From Tridacna crocea (Eukaryota; Mollusca; Bivalvia; Cardiida; Cardiidae), in NCBI GenBank assembly GCA_943736015.1, contig OX031062.1, positions 31,593,462-31,657,461 on the forward strand: a stretch of 64,000 nucleotides of DNA, given 5' to 3'. Positions 48,458 to 57,567 of the stretch are shown piece after piece; the stretch's first letter is position 1, and each line of letters starts with the position of its first letter. The notes under the pieces were generated by a model, which had not been told where the DNA came from, did no database searches, and saw nothing but the letters and a program-made list of their open reading frames with translations. The position numbers were made by a program, and so were the translations under genes.

Positions 48458-48680
48458 TTAAAGTCTTTACCCAATCAATTCTAGGCTCTAAAAACCCTGA
48501 GGAAATAAGTTTTTGAAAACACTGTGGGAAAAGTAGAATATGAAGTCATGAGCAATTTCTTCTTTTCCTACAAAGTTTTTAACTTTTTACAGGTCAAATC
48601 CCATCTTGTTGGTAACTACATACATGTACTGATCTGTAACTGCTTTCAACTTAGACAAGTCTATAATTTTATTTATTTCA
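48458..48680 (-). mobile_element. TH-C-like relic
   Basis: TCTTTACCCAATCAATTC, AACACTGTGGGAAAAG, GTCATGAGCAATTTC and ACTGCTTTCAACTTAGAC. The stem left arm is damaged. Confidence 0.5.
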
Positions 48681-48882
48681 CAAACAATTTAAATCAATCA
48701 TACTAAACAGAAGAAAAATTTGTTAAACATCGACAATATTATCATTCTTACATTTTTAACTGTAAGGTCTCAGTCCTGTTGAGAGTTAATCCTTACAGTG
48801 CGAAAAGCAACCAAGTTGGCTTTGCAAATGGTGAGTATATTTGGACAGTCTGATCATAAAACTATTGTAAGGCTAATTAAAA

Positions 48883-49103
48883 CCCTTTACTCCATAGATA
48901 CTCATTTTGACACATCAACAACACACAACTTTTGAAAACATTGATGAAAAGGAGAAATTGCTCGTAACGAGCAATATCTCCTTTTCCAACAATGTTTTTC
49001 ACTCAATCAGATAACTGTTTCCCCATTTGTCCATGTTTTTGACATCATATGTTTATTTGCGGCTGAATTGAAGGAGCCTAAAATTGGCATATGAGGTAAA
49101 GGG
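48883..49103 (-). mobile_element. TH-B2 element, full length
   Basis: Ends CCCTTTACTCCATAGATAC and CATATGAGGTAAAGGG; TTAA at 49,104-49,107 (left TTAA at 48,877-48,880, two bases away). The hairpin AATTGCTCGTAACGAGCAAT is intact. Related to 37,323 in opposite orientation. Confidence 0.8.
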
Positions 49104-49107
49104 TTAA

Positions 49108-49528
49108 CCCCTTACCAAACAACATTTTAGACAAGCCCAAACTGAAAGCAGAGCTCTAGATAAGAAAGAGCAATGGTATTTTAAGTCCATTATTTCTCTT
49201 CCAAACCCTATTTTGTATGTACTCATTAAAATTGTCTGGATAGGATGATTCTAATGAGTACCCATAACATAGGGTTTAGAGAAGAACAATTCATAATTTC
49301 AATTTTGAAATCAAAATCACTCTCTCTATGTGGAGCTCTGTGAAAGCACTTACAGACAAGGAAGTACATCTAAATGTGACTCAAAAATTTAAATTTGTTT
49401 GGAAGGGTAAAAAACATTGTGGGAAAAGGAGAAAATGCTGGTTACCAGCATTTTCTCCTTTACTTACAATACTTTCAAAAGCTTTCTTTCAAAGGGTTGT
49501 TACAGAGTCAGGAGTTCATGGTAAAGCA
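49108..49528 (+). mobile_element. TH-A element interrupted by family F
   Basis: Shares TTAA 49,104-49,107. The left piece ends CCCAAACTGAAAG; after F3 it resumes TGAAAGCACTTACAGAC. Hairpin AGAAAATGCTGGTTACCAGC intact; right end CATGGTAAAGCATTGA worn. Confidence 0.8.
49149..49340. mobile_element. Palindromic MITE, family F, copy 3, nested in TH-A
   Basis: 192 bp with termini CAGAGCTCTAGATAAG and CTATGTGGAGCTCTG. TGAAAG is duplicated at 49,143-49,148 and 49,341-49,346. The TH-A motif is continuous when F and one TGAAAG are removed, which proves the 6-bp duplication. Confidence 0.9.
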
Positions 49529-49890
49529 TTGATAATATATTTGGGCAGATGCTTTGAAGATCAAAACTACACCAGAGATGCACAGACAAGAAAGTTCAAG
49601 TTGCAACACAGAGCAAAAGGGGCAGGCCTCATGGTAAGTAATACAGAGATCCAGAGTTGGTGAAACTAATGTAGACAGACAAGTTGAAAAATATGATTGA
49701 ATTCCTATTAATTTACTGTCGCCACCCATTTCCAATATGGCCAATACTCCCTGAAGGCTGTTTGTATTGTTGTGAGGTGGAGATGGGGTGGGTAGGGTCT
49801 ACGTTCTTACTTTCTTTAATGTGGTTGGTGTATAACACTGTAACAAGGGAACTTGGTTTAACTGTCTGACCCAAAAGACTATTACAAGTA
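49529..49890. other. Non-coding stretch
   Basis: No repeat family recognised. A short frame around 49,600 and its antisense are both open but show no domain. Confidence 0.4.
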
Positions 49891-49892
49891 AT

Positions 49893-50109
49893 TCTTTACC
49901 ACACAAACTTGACTTTAACAACCCTGAAAGAGAAGGCTATAGGAAACATTGCCGGAAATCGAGAAAATACTGGTAAAAGTGGTAACCAGCATTTTCTCCA
50001 TTTCCCACAATGTTTTCTAATTTCTACCCTATCAGAGACGGAAATCGTCATCTGAGCAACAAATGCTTTCAATTTGGATGAGTCCAACATCTTGTCATTT
50101 GGTTAAGAG
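49893..50109 (-). mobile_element. TH-A element with an enlarged loop
   Basis: Starts TTCTTTACCACACAAAC and ends TTTGGTTAAGAG before TTAA 50,110-50,113. The loop region reads ACTGGTAAAAGTGGTAACC, an apparent local duplication of GGTAA. Confidence 0.75.
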
Positions 50110-50372
50110 TTAATTAATTTTAGATAGCCAGCCGTGAGAATCAAGCCCACACCCTGAACTTACCCGAGACATTATAAACTTTATTCACACCTTTGTAAGA
50201 AGTTTTCCCATTCTAAAAGTCTGGGAAAGGTACAAAAAAAGACAACTACGAGTTTAGAGAGAAAAGAAACCATACAAAGTGATTTATAGTTCCACTGTTT
50301 TTTACTTGACTGAGCCTGTTCAATGAGAATAAAGGCTATCTGATCAGCCATGTAAAAACTGATTGTTCTTTA

Positions 50373-50590
50373 ACACTTTACAACACAGTGATGACTTTCT
50401 ACACCCCTGAAAGAGAACGCTTTTGAAAACATTGTTGGAAAAGGCGAAAATGCTGGTTACCAGCATTTTCTCCTTTTCCAACAATGTTTTCTACCCATCA
50501 AAGAAAAATCCATTATGAGACACACTGAAACTGTCATCAGCAAATGCTTTCAATTCAGACAGGACTAAAATCTTGTTGTGGGGTAAAAGG
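50373..50590 (-). mobile_element. TH-A element, full length
   Basis: TTAA 50,369-50,372 and TTGA 50,591-50,594. Hairpin GCGAAAATGCTGGTTACC and complement; outer stem GTTGGAAAAGG / CCTTTTCCAAC shows the paired change GTGGG to GTTGG. Confidence 0.8.
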
Positions 50591-50635
50591 TTGAAGTATA
50601 TTCATATCTGCAAGGTACAAATAATCTCTAATTCA

Positions 50636-50703
50636 CCTAACCCTTTACCAAACAATCAGTAGTTTGTACAACTTAATTAATTGATTGTGTGGTATTTAAT
50701 ACC
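50636..50703. mobile_element. TH terminal fragments fused (about 60 bp)
   Basis: CTAACCCTTTACCAAACAATC ... GATTGTGTGGTATTTAA: both TH ends are present with only about 25 bp between them. Possibly a heavily deleted copy. Confidence 0.45.
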
Positions 50704-50714
50704 GTTTTCAACAT

Positions 50715-50890
50715 TATTTCAGCTATAATGCGGCAGCCAGTGCACCTATCCAAGCATCCTGGAGTTTTTTTTGCCAGTGCTATGCACAATTTTCTTTCCA
50801 AGCCACTGGTTGCTTTCTCACATGATAATCATCGAAACAATGGTCGGTGGTAGGAGAGGAATTAATTGTCGCAGTGACTGTACAACTTAG
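50715..50890 (-). mobile_element. SINE body fragment
   Basis: TTATTTCAGCTATAATGCGG, AGCCAGTGCACCTATCC, CCAAGCCACTGGTTGC and CACATGATAATCATCG. Contains the single-copy precursor-like segment of the 39-bp minisatellite at 24,772. The tRNA head is missing; a TH-A copy follows at 50,901. Confidence 0.65.
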
Positions 50891-50901
50891 AGGCCTTAAC
50901 G

Positions 50902-51142
50902 CATTACCACATAATCCCTACTTTTGACGACCCTGAGAAAGAAGCTTTTGGAAGACATTGTGGGAAAAGGAGAAAATGCTGTTAACCAACATTTTCTCCT
51001 TTTCCAACAATGCTTCTTTCTCCTTTTCCAGCAATGTTTTCAACCTTTTCAAAGAGAAATTCCATTATTTGAGCGTTATTATATAGCTGCCCCCAAATGC
51101 TTTCAATTTTGACAAGTATACATTCTTCTTCTGTGGTAGAGA
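50902..51142 (-). mobile_element. TH-A element with duplicated right stem
   Basis: TTAA 50,898-50,901, start GCATTACCACATAATCC. The right stem appears twice (TTTCTCCTTTTCCAACAATG at 50,994 and TTTCTCCTTTTCCAGCAATG at 51,018). Right end CTTCTGTGGTAGAGAAG. Confidence 0.7.
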
Positions 51143-51145
51143 AGA

Positions 51146-51210
51146 CGCTTTACAAAAGGACAAGAACAAAAACTTGCAAAACCTGAAAGCATTTGCATAC
51201 AAAACTTGCG
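51146..51210 (+). mobile_element. TH-A left-arm fragment
   Basis: CGCTTTACAAAAGGACAAG and CCTGAAAGCATTTGCATAC match the first 60 bp of TH-A. Confidence 0.45.
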
Positions 51211-51242
51211 ACTGAAATGATGGGGCTTATCAAGGTCCTTAA

Positions 51243-51463
51243 CCCTTTACCAAACAACATAATTTTAGACTGGTTTAAATTGAAAGCACTCGCAGATGAC
51301 AAAATAAACGTAACTCAAAAATCAAAATTTGTTTCTAGCAGGGTAGAAAACATTGTGGGAAAAAGAGAAAATGCTGGTTACCAGCATTTTCTCCTTTTCC
51401 CGCAATGTTTTCAAGAAGTTTCTATCTCAGGGTTGTAAAAACCAGGGATTGTTTGGTCAAGGG
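51243..51463 (+). mobile_element. TH-A element, full length
   Basis: TTAA at 51,239-51,242 and 51,464-51,467. Hairpin AGAAAATGCTGGTTACCAGC intact with CCCGCAATG in the outer arm. CAGGGATTGTTTGG subtype. Confidence 0.85.
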
Positions 51464-51472
51464 TTAATAGAG

Positions 51473-51883
51473 CATCTTCGCAAGCCAAGGCTGATGATTC
51501 ACTACGCTACTCTACCCTTGGCGGATCGAGCTTGATTTTTACATTCCCCCGATATGCTTTTCCATTGGATGCAGCCAGCTCTAGCTGCAACGAATGAAAT
51601 CGCTCGTAGTATTTCATCTTTGGTAAAAAAAAGAATAAGCTTGCGACCGTTCGAGTAGAAGGTAAACATGGAAACGCATGTGGATGTCTGCTTTTGCTTC
51701 ATATTGAATAATTGTATTGTTAAGCGGTTTGTAAAACTATATTTCATTGGCTTTCAGAAATATGATGTAAAGGGAGGTAATAACCAACATCCAATAGGGG
51801 GCGCATCGCAGGAATCTCGAAATCGGGCTCAATCAGCCAAGGTAAGATCCACGTAGTGATCTTAACCTTGGCTCGCAAAGATA
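51473..51883. mobile_element. MULE-like MITE, family H, copy 2
   Basis: TIRs CATCTTCGCAAGCCAAGG at the left and CCTTGGCTCGCAAAGAT at the right. The left TIR has diverged inside (GATTCACTACGCTACTC). The interior shares CATTGGATGCAGCCAGCTC and TTACAAACCGC (inverted) with copy 1 but lies in the opposite internal orientation. The target duplication is unclear. Confidence 0.75.
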
Positions 51884-51904
51884 GGTCCTTGATAGAGTAG
51901 AAAA

Positions 51905-52760
51905 TATGGAATAGGAACAAGAGAGCCATGTAGAAAATATGGAATAGGAACAAGAGAGCCATAACGGCCCTGTACTACCCCACTGGCTAATAAGCAACAA
52001 CACTACAAGCCAAACATTGGTCAATTGGTTTCAAACTAGAACACATACAAAATGTGTTCTATAGAATCCTACGAGAAACTCATGACCCCAGGGCAAAGCC
52101 ATTTTTAACCGCATAACTATCCTAGGGCAAAGTCATTTTTAACCGCATAACTATAATTATTTGAATCCTGGTGGAGATCCAAATGATAAAGCTCCATACC
52201 ATAATGATCATGAAAGGCCTTGTAAAACATGAGTCCCCTAAAACAGGGCTAAATTTAGTAGCCTTTAGAGTTCACTATAAAAGCCTATGTAAAACTTGAG
52301 ACCCTTGGTGTGGGGACAAATTTGACCCTAAGGCTATAATGTGGGCCTTCTTGGTAGAGGTAGCCCCAGGCCCTATGGCTAGGTACCAGAGGGATTTTAA
52401 AGTTTTCCCTATATAAGCCCATATAAAACTTGTGACCCTGAGGGTGGAGCCAATTTTGATCCCAGGGCTATTATTTGAAGGAATTTAGTATAGGTCCACT
52501 AGATAAAGCTACATGCCAAATTTGGTAGCCCTAGCCCTTATGATTTCAGACAAAAAGATTTTCAATATTTTTAAGTTGTCATGGAAACCACAATTTTTGA
52601 AGGAATCATATTCTTTCGAAAAAATCTGATGAAGACCTTGGAAGGATAATTTTTGTGAAGTTTCATCAAAATTGAATGAGTAGTTTCAGAGAAGATGTCC
52701 GACAAAAGTGAAAAGTTAACACATAGAAGGATTGACGAACTCACAGAAACTGTGGACTGA
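51905..52760 (-). mobile_element. Helentron-like element HL4, partial
   Basis: On the minus strand it ends with GGGCCGTTATGGCTC then TCTTGTTCC, resembling the HL1-HL3 right end. A 37-bp block (GTAGAAAATATGGAATAGG, AACAAGAGAGCCAT) is doubled at 51,896-51,962. The body has irregular blocks (TTGTAAAACATGAGTCCC, GTAAAACTTGAGACCC, ATAAAACTTGTGACCC) and a 33-bp doublet at 52,087-52,150. The 5' end near 52,740 is uncertain. Confidence 0.5.
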
Positions 52761-52827
52761 TGCATGACACTGGGCCATGACATAAGCCCTTCAGAAGTCT
52801 TTTTCAGCTGCATCACACCCCATTCTA

Positions 52828-52920
52828 GGTGACAGATTTTTAATATCACACACCATTCTAGTGACAGATTTTTAATATCACACACCATTCTAGTGACAGG
52901 TTTTTAATATCACACACCAC
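52828..52920. repeat. 31-bp tandem repeat
   Basis: About three copies of a unit containing CCATTCTAGTGACAGATTTT and TAATATCACACA. Nearly identical copies, so recent. Confidence 0.8.
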
Positions 52921-53008
52921 CAGTTGATTATCTTTTTTTTCTCTCATGGTATATATGCCACCATGGAATTCAAACCAGAACCTCAAAAATACAAATTCTG
53001 TATGTTAA

Positions 53009-53230
53009 CTCATTACCCAAACGACAAGATTTTGGACTAGACCAAATTGAAAGCATTAGCAGACAACTAAATTGAAGTGACTGTAAATTTGAAATTTGTT
53101 TTGGGAAGAGCAGAAAACATTGATGGAAAAGGAGAAAATGCTGGTTACCAGCATTTTCTCCTTTTCCCACAATATTTTCTAAAGGCTTCTTTCTCAGGGG
53201 CGTCAAAAGTAGGGATTGTGTGGTAATGGG
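53009..53230 (+). mobile_element. TH-A element, full length
   Basis: TTAA at 53,005-53,008 and 53,231-53,234. Starts CTCATTACCCAAACGAC; hairpin intact; ends GTGTGGTAATGGG. Confidence 0.85.
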
Positions 53231-53280
53231 TTAAACTCCATTAGTCCTTTGCATTTTTACCATTTACCAAAAACTTCATG

Positions 53281-53438
53281 CCTTTACGAAAACAAGGATA
53301 AAGGCTTTCTAAAAAGAGGAAACCAGCATTTTTTTCCCTGTCCTTTCAATATTTTCTACCCTTTCAAAGAAAAATCTTGTCAAGTACCTAACTTTCAATT
53401 TATCCTCTGCAAATGCTTTCAATTTGGATGACTCTTTA
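53281..53438 (-). mobile_element. TH-A element missing the left stem
   Basis: CTTTACGAAAACAAGG, then AAGAGGAAACCAGCATTTTT, CCTTTCAATATTTTCTACCC and CTCTGCAAATGCTTTCAATT. It is truncated at GGATGACTCTTTACG, where another copy begins. Confidence 0.55.
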
Positions 53439-53647
53439 CGAAAAAACATATTTTATAGACTAGTCCAAATCAAAAGCATTGGCATACTACAAAATAATTG
53501 TGACTGAAAAGTTAAAATTTGCTACAGGAAGGGTGGAAAACATTATGGGAAAAGGAGAAAATGCTCCAGCATTTTCTCCTTTTTCCACAATGTTTTCAAA
53601 AGGCTTTAACTTCAGGGTTGTCAAAAGTTGTCATTGTTTGGTAAGGG
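53434..53647 (+). mobile_element. TH-A element with a shortened loop
   Basis: CTCTTTACGAAAAAACATA to GTTTGGTAAGG before TTAA 53,648-53,651. The hairpin AGAAAATGCTCCAGCATTTT has lost GGTTA from the loop but the stem still pairs. Confidence 0.75.
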
Positions 53648-53651
53648 TTAA

Positions 53652-53835
53652 CCCTTACAGCATGGACTAAATCCAACATCCATATTTGGTGTAAAAGTAA
53701 GACCCAAATAATCACAATTTCATGGTTCCACTCATCTAGAGTGTTTCAGCAGAGCAGACAGAACAGCATCCTGATCTTGATCTATACTGGCTGCAAAGGC
53801 TACTTTAGTCGTGAAGGACACTTTAGCAGATAAAT
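53652..53835 (+). mobile_element. TH-E relic
   Basis: Shares TTAA 53,648-53,651. CCCTTACAGCATGGAC, CAGCATCCTGATCTTGATC, ATACTGGCTGCAAAGGC. One arm of the hairpin is barely visible. The interval 53,840-54,230 has no recognised element or gene. Confidence 0.45.
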
Positions 53836-54233
53836 TTTTGAAACTGTTGTAGAGTTAACTTAAAGTTGTCTTATTCATTCAAAAGGTTACCAAATACATA
53901 GCTTGAAGCTAGGGTGTAACACGAATAGACCATCAAGGAATAGAGAAAAAAAATCGAAATCTCCATTTTTCCAAATGATTGAGTTACAGATTGTATTTGA
54001 TTATGAACAGGCTGGTTTGATCAGTTTTCAATAACTTGAAGAAAGAAAGCATTGTGTTCTCCCAGTGTATTTTGTCAATACTGTACTGTTACCAAAATTA
54101 TTGCTTTATACCCCAGCAATGTTGCCCAAGTAGTCTTTTTTTTTTCTCTTCTTCAACTGCGGAGAGACTTCTCAAAAGCATTTTGGAAACACAAGTAGAC
54201 ACTGGTAACTATTATTTCCTTTTTCAATGATCC

Positions 54234-54426
54234 CAGAGCTCCAGATAGAGGGAGTGATTTTTATTTCAAAGTTGAAAATATCAATCATTCTCCACCAAAA
54301 CCCTATGTTGTGGGTACTCATTAGAATCGTCTCAAGGAAACGATTCTAATGAGTACCCACAACATAGGGTTTTGAAGAGAAATGATGCATTTAGAATGCC
54401 ATCATTCCCTCTTATCTAGAGCTCTA
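54234..54426. mobile_element. Palindromic MITE, family F, copy 4
   Basis: 193 bp; termini CAGAGCTCCAGATAGAGG and CTCTTATCTAGAGCTCTA. Stem CCTATGTTGTGGGTACTCAT intact on both sides. Inverted relative to copy 1 internally. No exact target duplication. Confidence 0.8.
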
Positions 54427-54436
54427 CATCCTATTT

Positions 54437-54655
54437 TACCTCTTCACCGCAATGACAAAATCTTAGAGCCGTCTCCATCTGAAAGCACCTGCAGACGAAA
54501 ATTTCAAAGTGGCTCAAATGATAGTAGTTTTCTTTGATATGAGTACAAAACAGAGTGGGAAAAGAGTGGTTTCCAATATTTTCTCCTTTTCCCATAATAT
54601 TTTCTACAGTCTACCTCTTCAAGGTCAAAAAGGCTGGTATTGTGCTGTAAAGGTT
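54437..54655 (+). mobile_element. TH-A2 element, diverged
   Basis: CCTCTTCACCGCAATGAC, GACGAAAATTTCAAAGTGGC, then a hairpin with the left stem reduced to GGGAAAAGAGTGGTTTCC. Ends GTGCTGTAAAGG. Confidence 0.6.
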
Positions 54656-54658
54656 TCA

Positions 54659-54882
54659 CTCATTACTTAACAACAATATTTTCGGCTTGTCCAAATCGAA
54701 AGCATCTGCAGACGACAAAATAAAAGTGACTGAAAACTTGAGATTTGTTTTGTGAAGGGTAGAAAACATTGTGGGAAAAGGAGAAAATGCTGGTTACCAG
54801 CATTTTCTCCTTTTCCCACAATGTTTTTAAAGGGCTTCTTTCTCAGGGTCATTTTTTAAAGTCGTGATTGTATGGTAAAGGG
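54659..54882 (+). mobile_element. TH-A element, full length
   Basis: Left end CTCATTACTTAACAACAA; right TTAA 54,883-54,886. Hairpin fully paired. Adjacent to the A2 copy. Confidence 0.8.
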
Positions 54883-54952
54883 TTAATACATTAAGACTAG
54901 TTTACAAAATCACACATACCTCTGAAAATTGATAGGTTATATTGGAGCTTAA

Positions 54953-55152
54953 CTCATTACCAAACGACTAAATTTTGGACTGGTCCAGAATGAAAGCATT
55001 TGCAGACGTCAAAATAAAAGTGACTGAAAATTTGAAATTTGTTTTGTGAAGGGTAGAAAACATTGTGGGAAAAGGAGAAAATGCTGTTTACCAATGTTTT
55101 CTAAAGGCTTCTCTCTCAGGGGCATCAAAAGTAGGGATTGTGTGGTAACGGG
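54953..55152 (+). mobile_element. TH-A element with right hairpin arm deleted
   Basis: TTAA at 54,949-54,952 and 55,153-55,156. The left stem GTGGGAAAAGGAGAAAATGC is complete, but the sequence then goes GTTTACCAATGTTTTC, skipping most of the right stem. Confidence 0.8.
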
Positions 55153-55164
55153 TTAATACAGTTT

Positions 55165-55395
55165 AACAGTCATATCACAGCAGTCAGTGCACTTATACAA
55201 TGTGTTTTCTGGCTTTCTCACACTGGCACTGAAACAACTTTCTTTCCAAGTAACTGACTACTTTTCTCACATGTGTCAGAGGTAAGAGGCATGAAATAGC
55301 CAGACTGAAAGTTTGTCTCAACTGGGTATCAAACTTGCACAACCTTCAGGTTACAAGTCCGAAACCATTACCACTGAGCTACCCGGCAGGGCCCC
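55165..55395 (-). mobile_element. tRNA-headed SINE in the FBXL5 3' region
   Basis: Minus-strand head: A box TAGCTCAGTGGTAATGG and B-box region GGTTGTGCAAGTTTGATACC. The body continues to AGCAGTCAGTGCACTTATAC near 55,195. It lies downstream of the FBXL5 stop codon on the same strand. Its head is included in a local tandem duplication. Confidence 0.7.
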
Positions 55396-55655
55396 TGCCT
55401 TTCAAAAAAATAAGAGTAGAATTAATTCTAATATCAGTCTGCACATCTACAGCACATCTGGGTAGAGCATTGCAGGTCTTGACATCCAGATGCCATTATC
55501 AAACTCACAACCTACAGGTCACATGTCTAGTACCAGTGAGCTACCAGGTGGGACCCATACCTCTGAGAAATAAGAAAAGAATTATTACCCTCACTCTGCA
55601 CATCTACAGCACATCCGGGAAGAGCATTGCAGGTTTTGACATCCAGATGCTACCT
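55330..55655 (-). repeat. Tandem duplication joining the SINE head and the FBXL5 end
   Basis: Two copies of about 155-165 bp. Copy one spans roughly 55,330-55,491 and copy two 55,498-55,652. Each has, in + order: TATCAAACT..CACAACCT, a tRNA-like part, a spacer with AATAAGA, and TCTGCACATCTACAGCACAT then GGGAAGAGCATTGCAGG or its variant. The right end of each copy is the last about 20 codons of FBXL5. Only the 55,591-55,655 copy is attached to the exon. Confidence 0.85.
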
Positions 55656-55819
55656 CTGCAAAGGGGCCATCCAGTATGTTATCACAGTAAAATAGGTAGC
55701 TGGGATCCAGCTTGGTTGCTGTATACACTAGATCAGTCACTGCTGGACCACTCAATTGCTGGCAACCAGAAAGGTCAAGGTATTTCAGATTTGGAAGTCC
55801 TCCATTTTCTGTCAGGTAT
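55591..55819 (-). CDS. FBXL5: FBXL5, terminal coding exon (partial gene)
   Basis: On the minus strand an acceptor TTTGGTTTTACAG precedes 76 codons and a TGA stop at 55,593-55,591. The translation opens YLTENGGLPNLKYLDLSGC, a leucine-rich repeat, and ends with FYCDNI, ASGCQNLQC and CCRCAE. This matches the C-terminus of the F-box protein FBXL5. Four cysteines (YCDN, SGCQN, and the CC pair) correspond to those that hold a [2Fe-2S] cluster in human FBXL5 and control binding to IRP2. FBXL5 is the substrate receptor of an SCF ubiquitin ligase that degrades IRP2 when iron and oxygen are sufficient. The exon starts in phase 2 (one base completes the split codon). The hemerythrin and F-box domains must lie at higher coordinates, mostly outside the window. 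Confidence 0.93.
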
Positions 55820-55864
55820 CTGTAAAACCAAATTGAAACAGGTATAGGAAACAGGTAACCTTAA

Positions 55865-56007
55865 GTCATTAACAAACAACAATTGGGTAGAAAACATTGT
55901 GGGAAAAGGAGAAAATACTGGTTACCATTATTTTCTCCTTTTCCCACAATGTTTTCTAAAGGCTTCTTTCTCAGGGGTGCCAAAAGAAGGGATTGTGTGG
56001 TAATGGG
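55865..56007 (+). mobile_element. TH-A element with left arm deleted
   Basis: TTAA at 55,861-55,864 and 56,008-56,011. GTCATTAACAAACAACAATT goes directly to GGGTAGAAAACATTG. The hairpin and right arm are intact. 143 bp, lying about 40 bp inside the last FBXL5 intron. Confidence 0.8.
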
Positions 56008-56042
56008 TTAAGGACCTAACGCCTCAATTGCAATTTCAATTA

Positions 56043-56240
56043 ACTCTTAACCAAACGTCTGATTTCTGTGCTGGTCAAAATCATTATAATTGTAAAAGTA
56101 ACAAGCATTTTCTCCTTTTCCCTTAATTTTTTTCTACTCTTTCAGTGACATAAATGTATTTCCTAATTCAAGTCCAGTTTAATTTTTTATTGGCAAGTGC
56201 TTTCAGTCCAGACAAGCTAAAACTTTTGGCAAAGGGTTAT
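56043..56240 (-). mobile_element. TH-A/C relic
   Basis: CTCTTAACCAAACGTCTG, AGTAACAAGCATTTTCTCC, TTGGCAAGTGCTTTCAGTCC and TTTTGGCAAAGGGTTATGG. The left stem is absent. Confidence 0.5.
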
Positions 56241-56631
56241 GGTTTTCTTTCAAGGCTAAGGAAAAACCAGGTTTCAATTTGTGATAAATGTGTCAAAAAT
56301 GCAGAAAACAGCCTTTTGCTATTCTGTACAAAACAGAATGAAAGCAGTTACAGATGTAGCTGGAATGTTTGATGTAATTTCTACTGTCTGTTAACAAGCA
56401 TGAGTTATGAATGATTGAACTCTGAAAGCCACATGGAATGGCATTATGGCAATATCTATACATGAAAACCTACGATCAACGGTGTACCACTTTTGGAATG
56501 GTTTTTTTTTTTTCATGGTTTTCAACCATAATCATGCAAAACATCACAATTTAAAGAATTGGTTGGATACCCAAGGAAGGTGGACTGTGTAGAAAGAGTG
56601 ATTGCAAAACACATCCATATGGTTCATCCAA

Positions 56632-56917
56632 CAACAAAATTTACCCCTGTCCAAATTGAAAGCATTTGCAGACGACAATTTCAGTCTGATTTAAATGGTG
56701 CAATGGTTTATTTGTCGGGTAGAAAACACCAAAAAATTTGCAGATGACAAAATAAGAGTGACTGAAAATTTGAAATTTGTTTTGTGAAGGGTAGAAAACA
56801 GAAAACAGTTTAGGAAAAGGAGAAAATGCTGGTTACAGCATTTTTTCCTTTTCCCACAATGTTTTCAAAAGCCTGCTACCTCAGGGCTGTCGGAAGTCAT
56901 CATTGTGTGGTAAAGGG
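56632..56917 (+). mobile_element. Composite of TH-A2 and TH-A
   Basis: An A2 left arm (GCAGACGACAATTTCAGTC, GGGTAGAAAACACC) is followed by a second left-arm segment (TTTGCAGATGACAAAATAAG) before a single hairpin with TGGTTACAGCATTTT. Ends TGTGTGGTAAAGGG before TTAA 56,918-56,921. It may be a recombinant between two copies. Confidence 0.65.
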
Positions 56918-57008
56918 TTAAGCCATAACATAAAACCTGCATGTTTTGTTGTGCGACAATAAGAACTGTTCAATACGCAGATAAATCATTTCACCATCAG
57001 ATATGATC

Positions 57009-57345
57009 TCTTTACCTATAGACAAAATTTCAGACTTCTCAAAACTGTAAGCATCTACAGATGGCAGATGACAATCAAGTGCTGCTGAAAGTCGGAGTTC
57101 ATCTATCAACAGACTTAGCAGATTTTGGCAGAGGGAGAAAAAGCTGTTACAAGTATTTTCTTCTTTTCCCATAATATTTTTCAAGTCTCTCCTTCCCTTT
57201 ATTAGATGGAACGGATGACATACTAGTATGTGGCTGTAATGACAGAATTTGTCATTGAAAGGGCTGAAAACATGGCGAGAAAAGGAGAACATACTGGCAA
57301 CCAGTATGTTCTCCTTTTCCCAAGTTATCAAAAGTCTTTGTCCTT
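57009..57345 (+). mobile_element. Two worn TH copies
   Basis: The first: CTCTTTACCTATAGACAAAA, GAGGGAGAAAAAGCTG, TTTTCTTCTTTTCCC (57,009-57,185). The second (57,240-57,345) is A2-like and keeps a perfect but altered stem, GGAGAACATACTGGCAACC pairing with CCAGTATGTTCTCC. Confidence 0.6.
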
Positions 57346-57368
57346 TGGGCTTTTACAACAATGTACTG

Positions 57369-57567
57369 ATAACCCTCTACCAGACAACAAAATTTTAGCC
57401 TTGTCCAAATTGAGAACATCTGTCAACGACAATTTCAGTGTGATTTTTCTTTGACAGTGTAGAAAACATTGTGGGAAAAGGAGAAAATGCTGGTTACCAG
57501 CATTTTCTCCTTTTTCTCACAATGTTTTCAAAAGGGTCCTTAAAAGTCGTCATTGTGTAGTAAAGGG
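57369..57567 (+). mobile_element. TH-A2 element
   Basis: CCCTCTACCAGACAACAAAA, AACGACAATTTCAGTGTG, intact hairpin, ends TGTGTAGTAAAGGG before TTAA 57,568-57,571. The right arm is shortened by about 10 bp. Confidence 0.75.

Noticed and set aside
55335-55847. 170-codon plus-strand frame
   Set aside because: It is antisense to the FBXL5 terminal exon and the SINE heads duplicated with it; the minus-strand reading has clear family identity.
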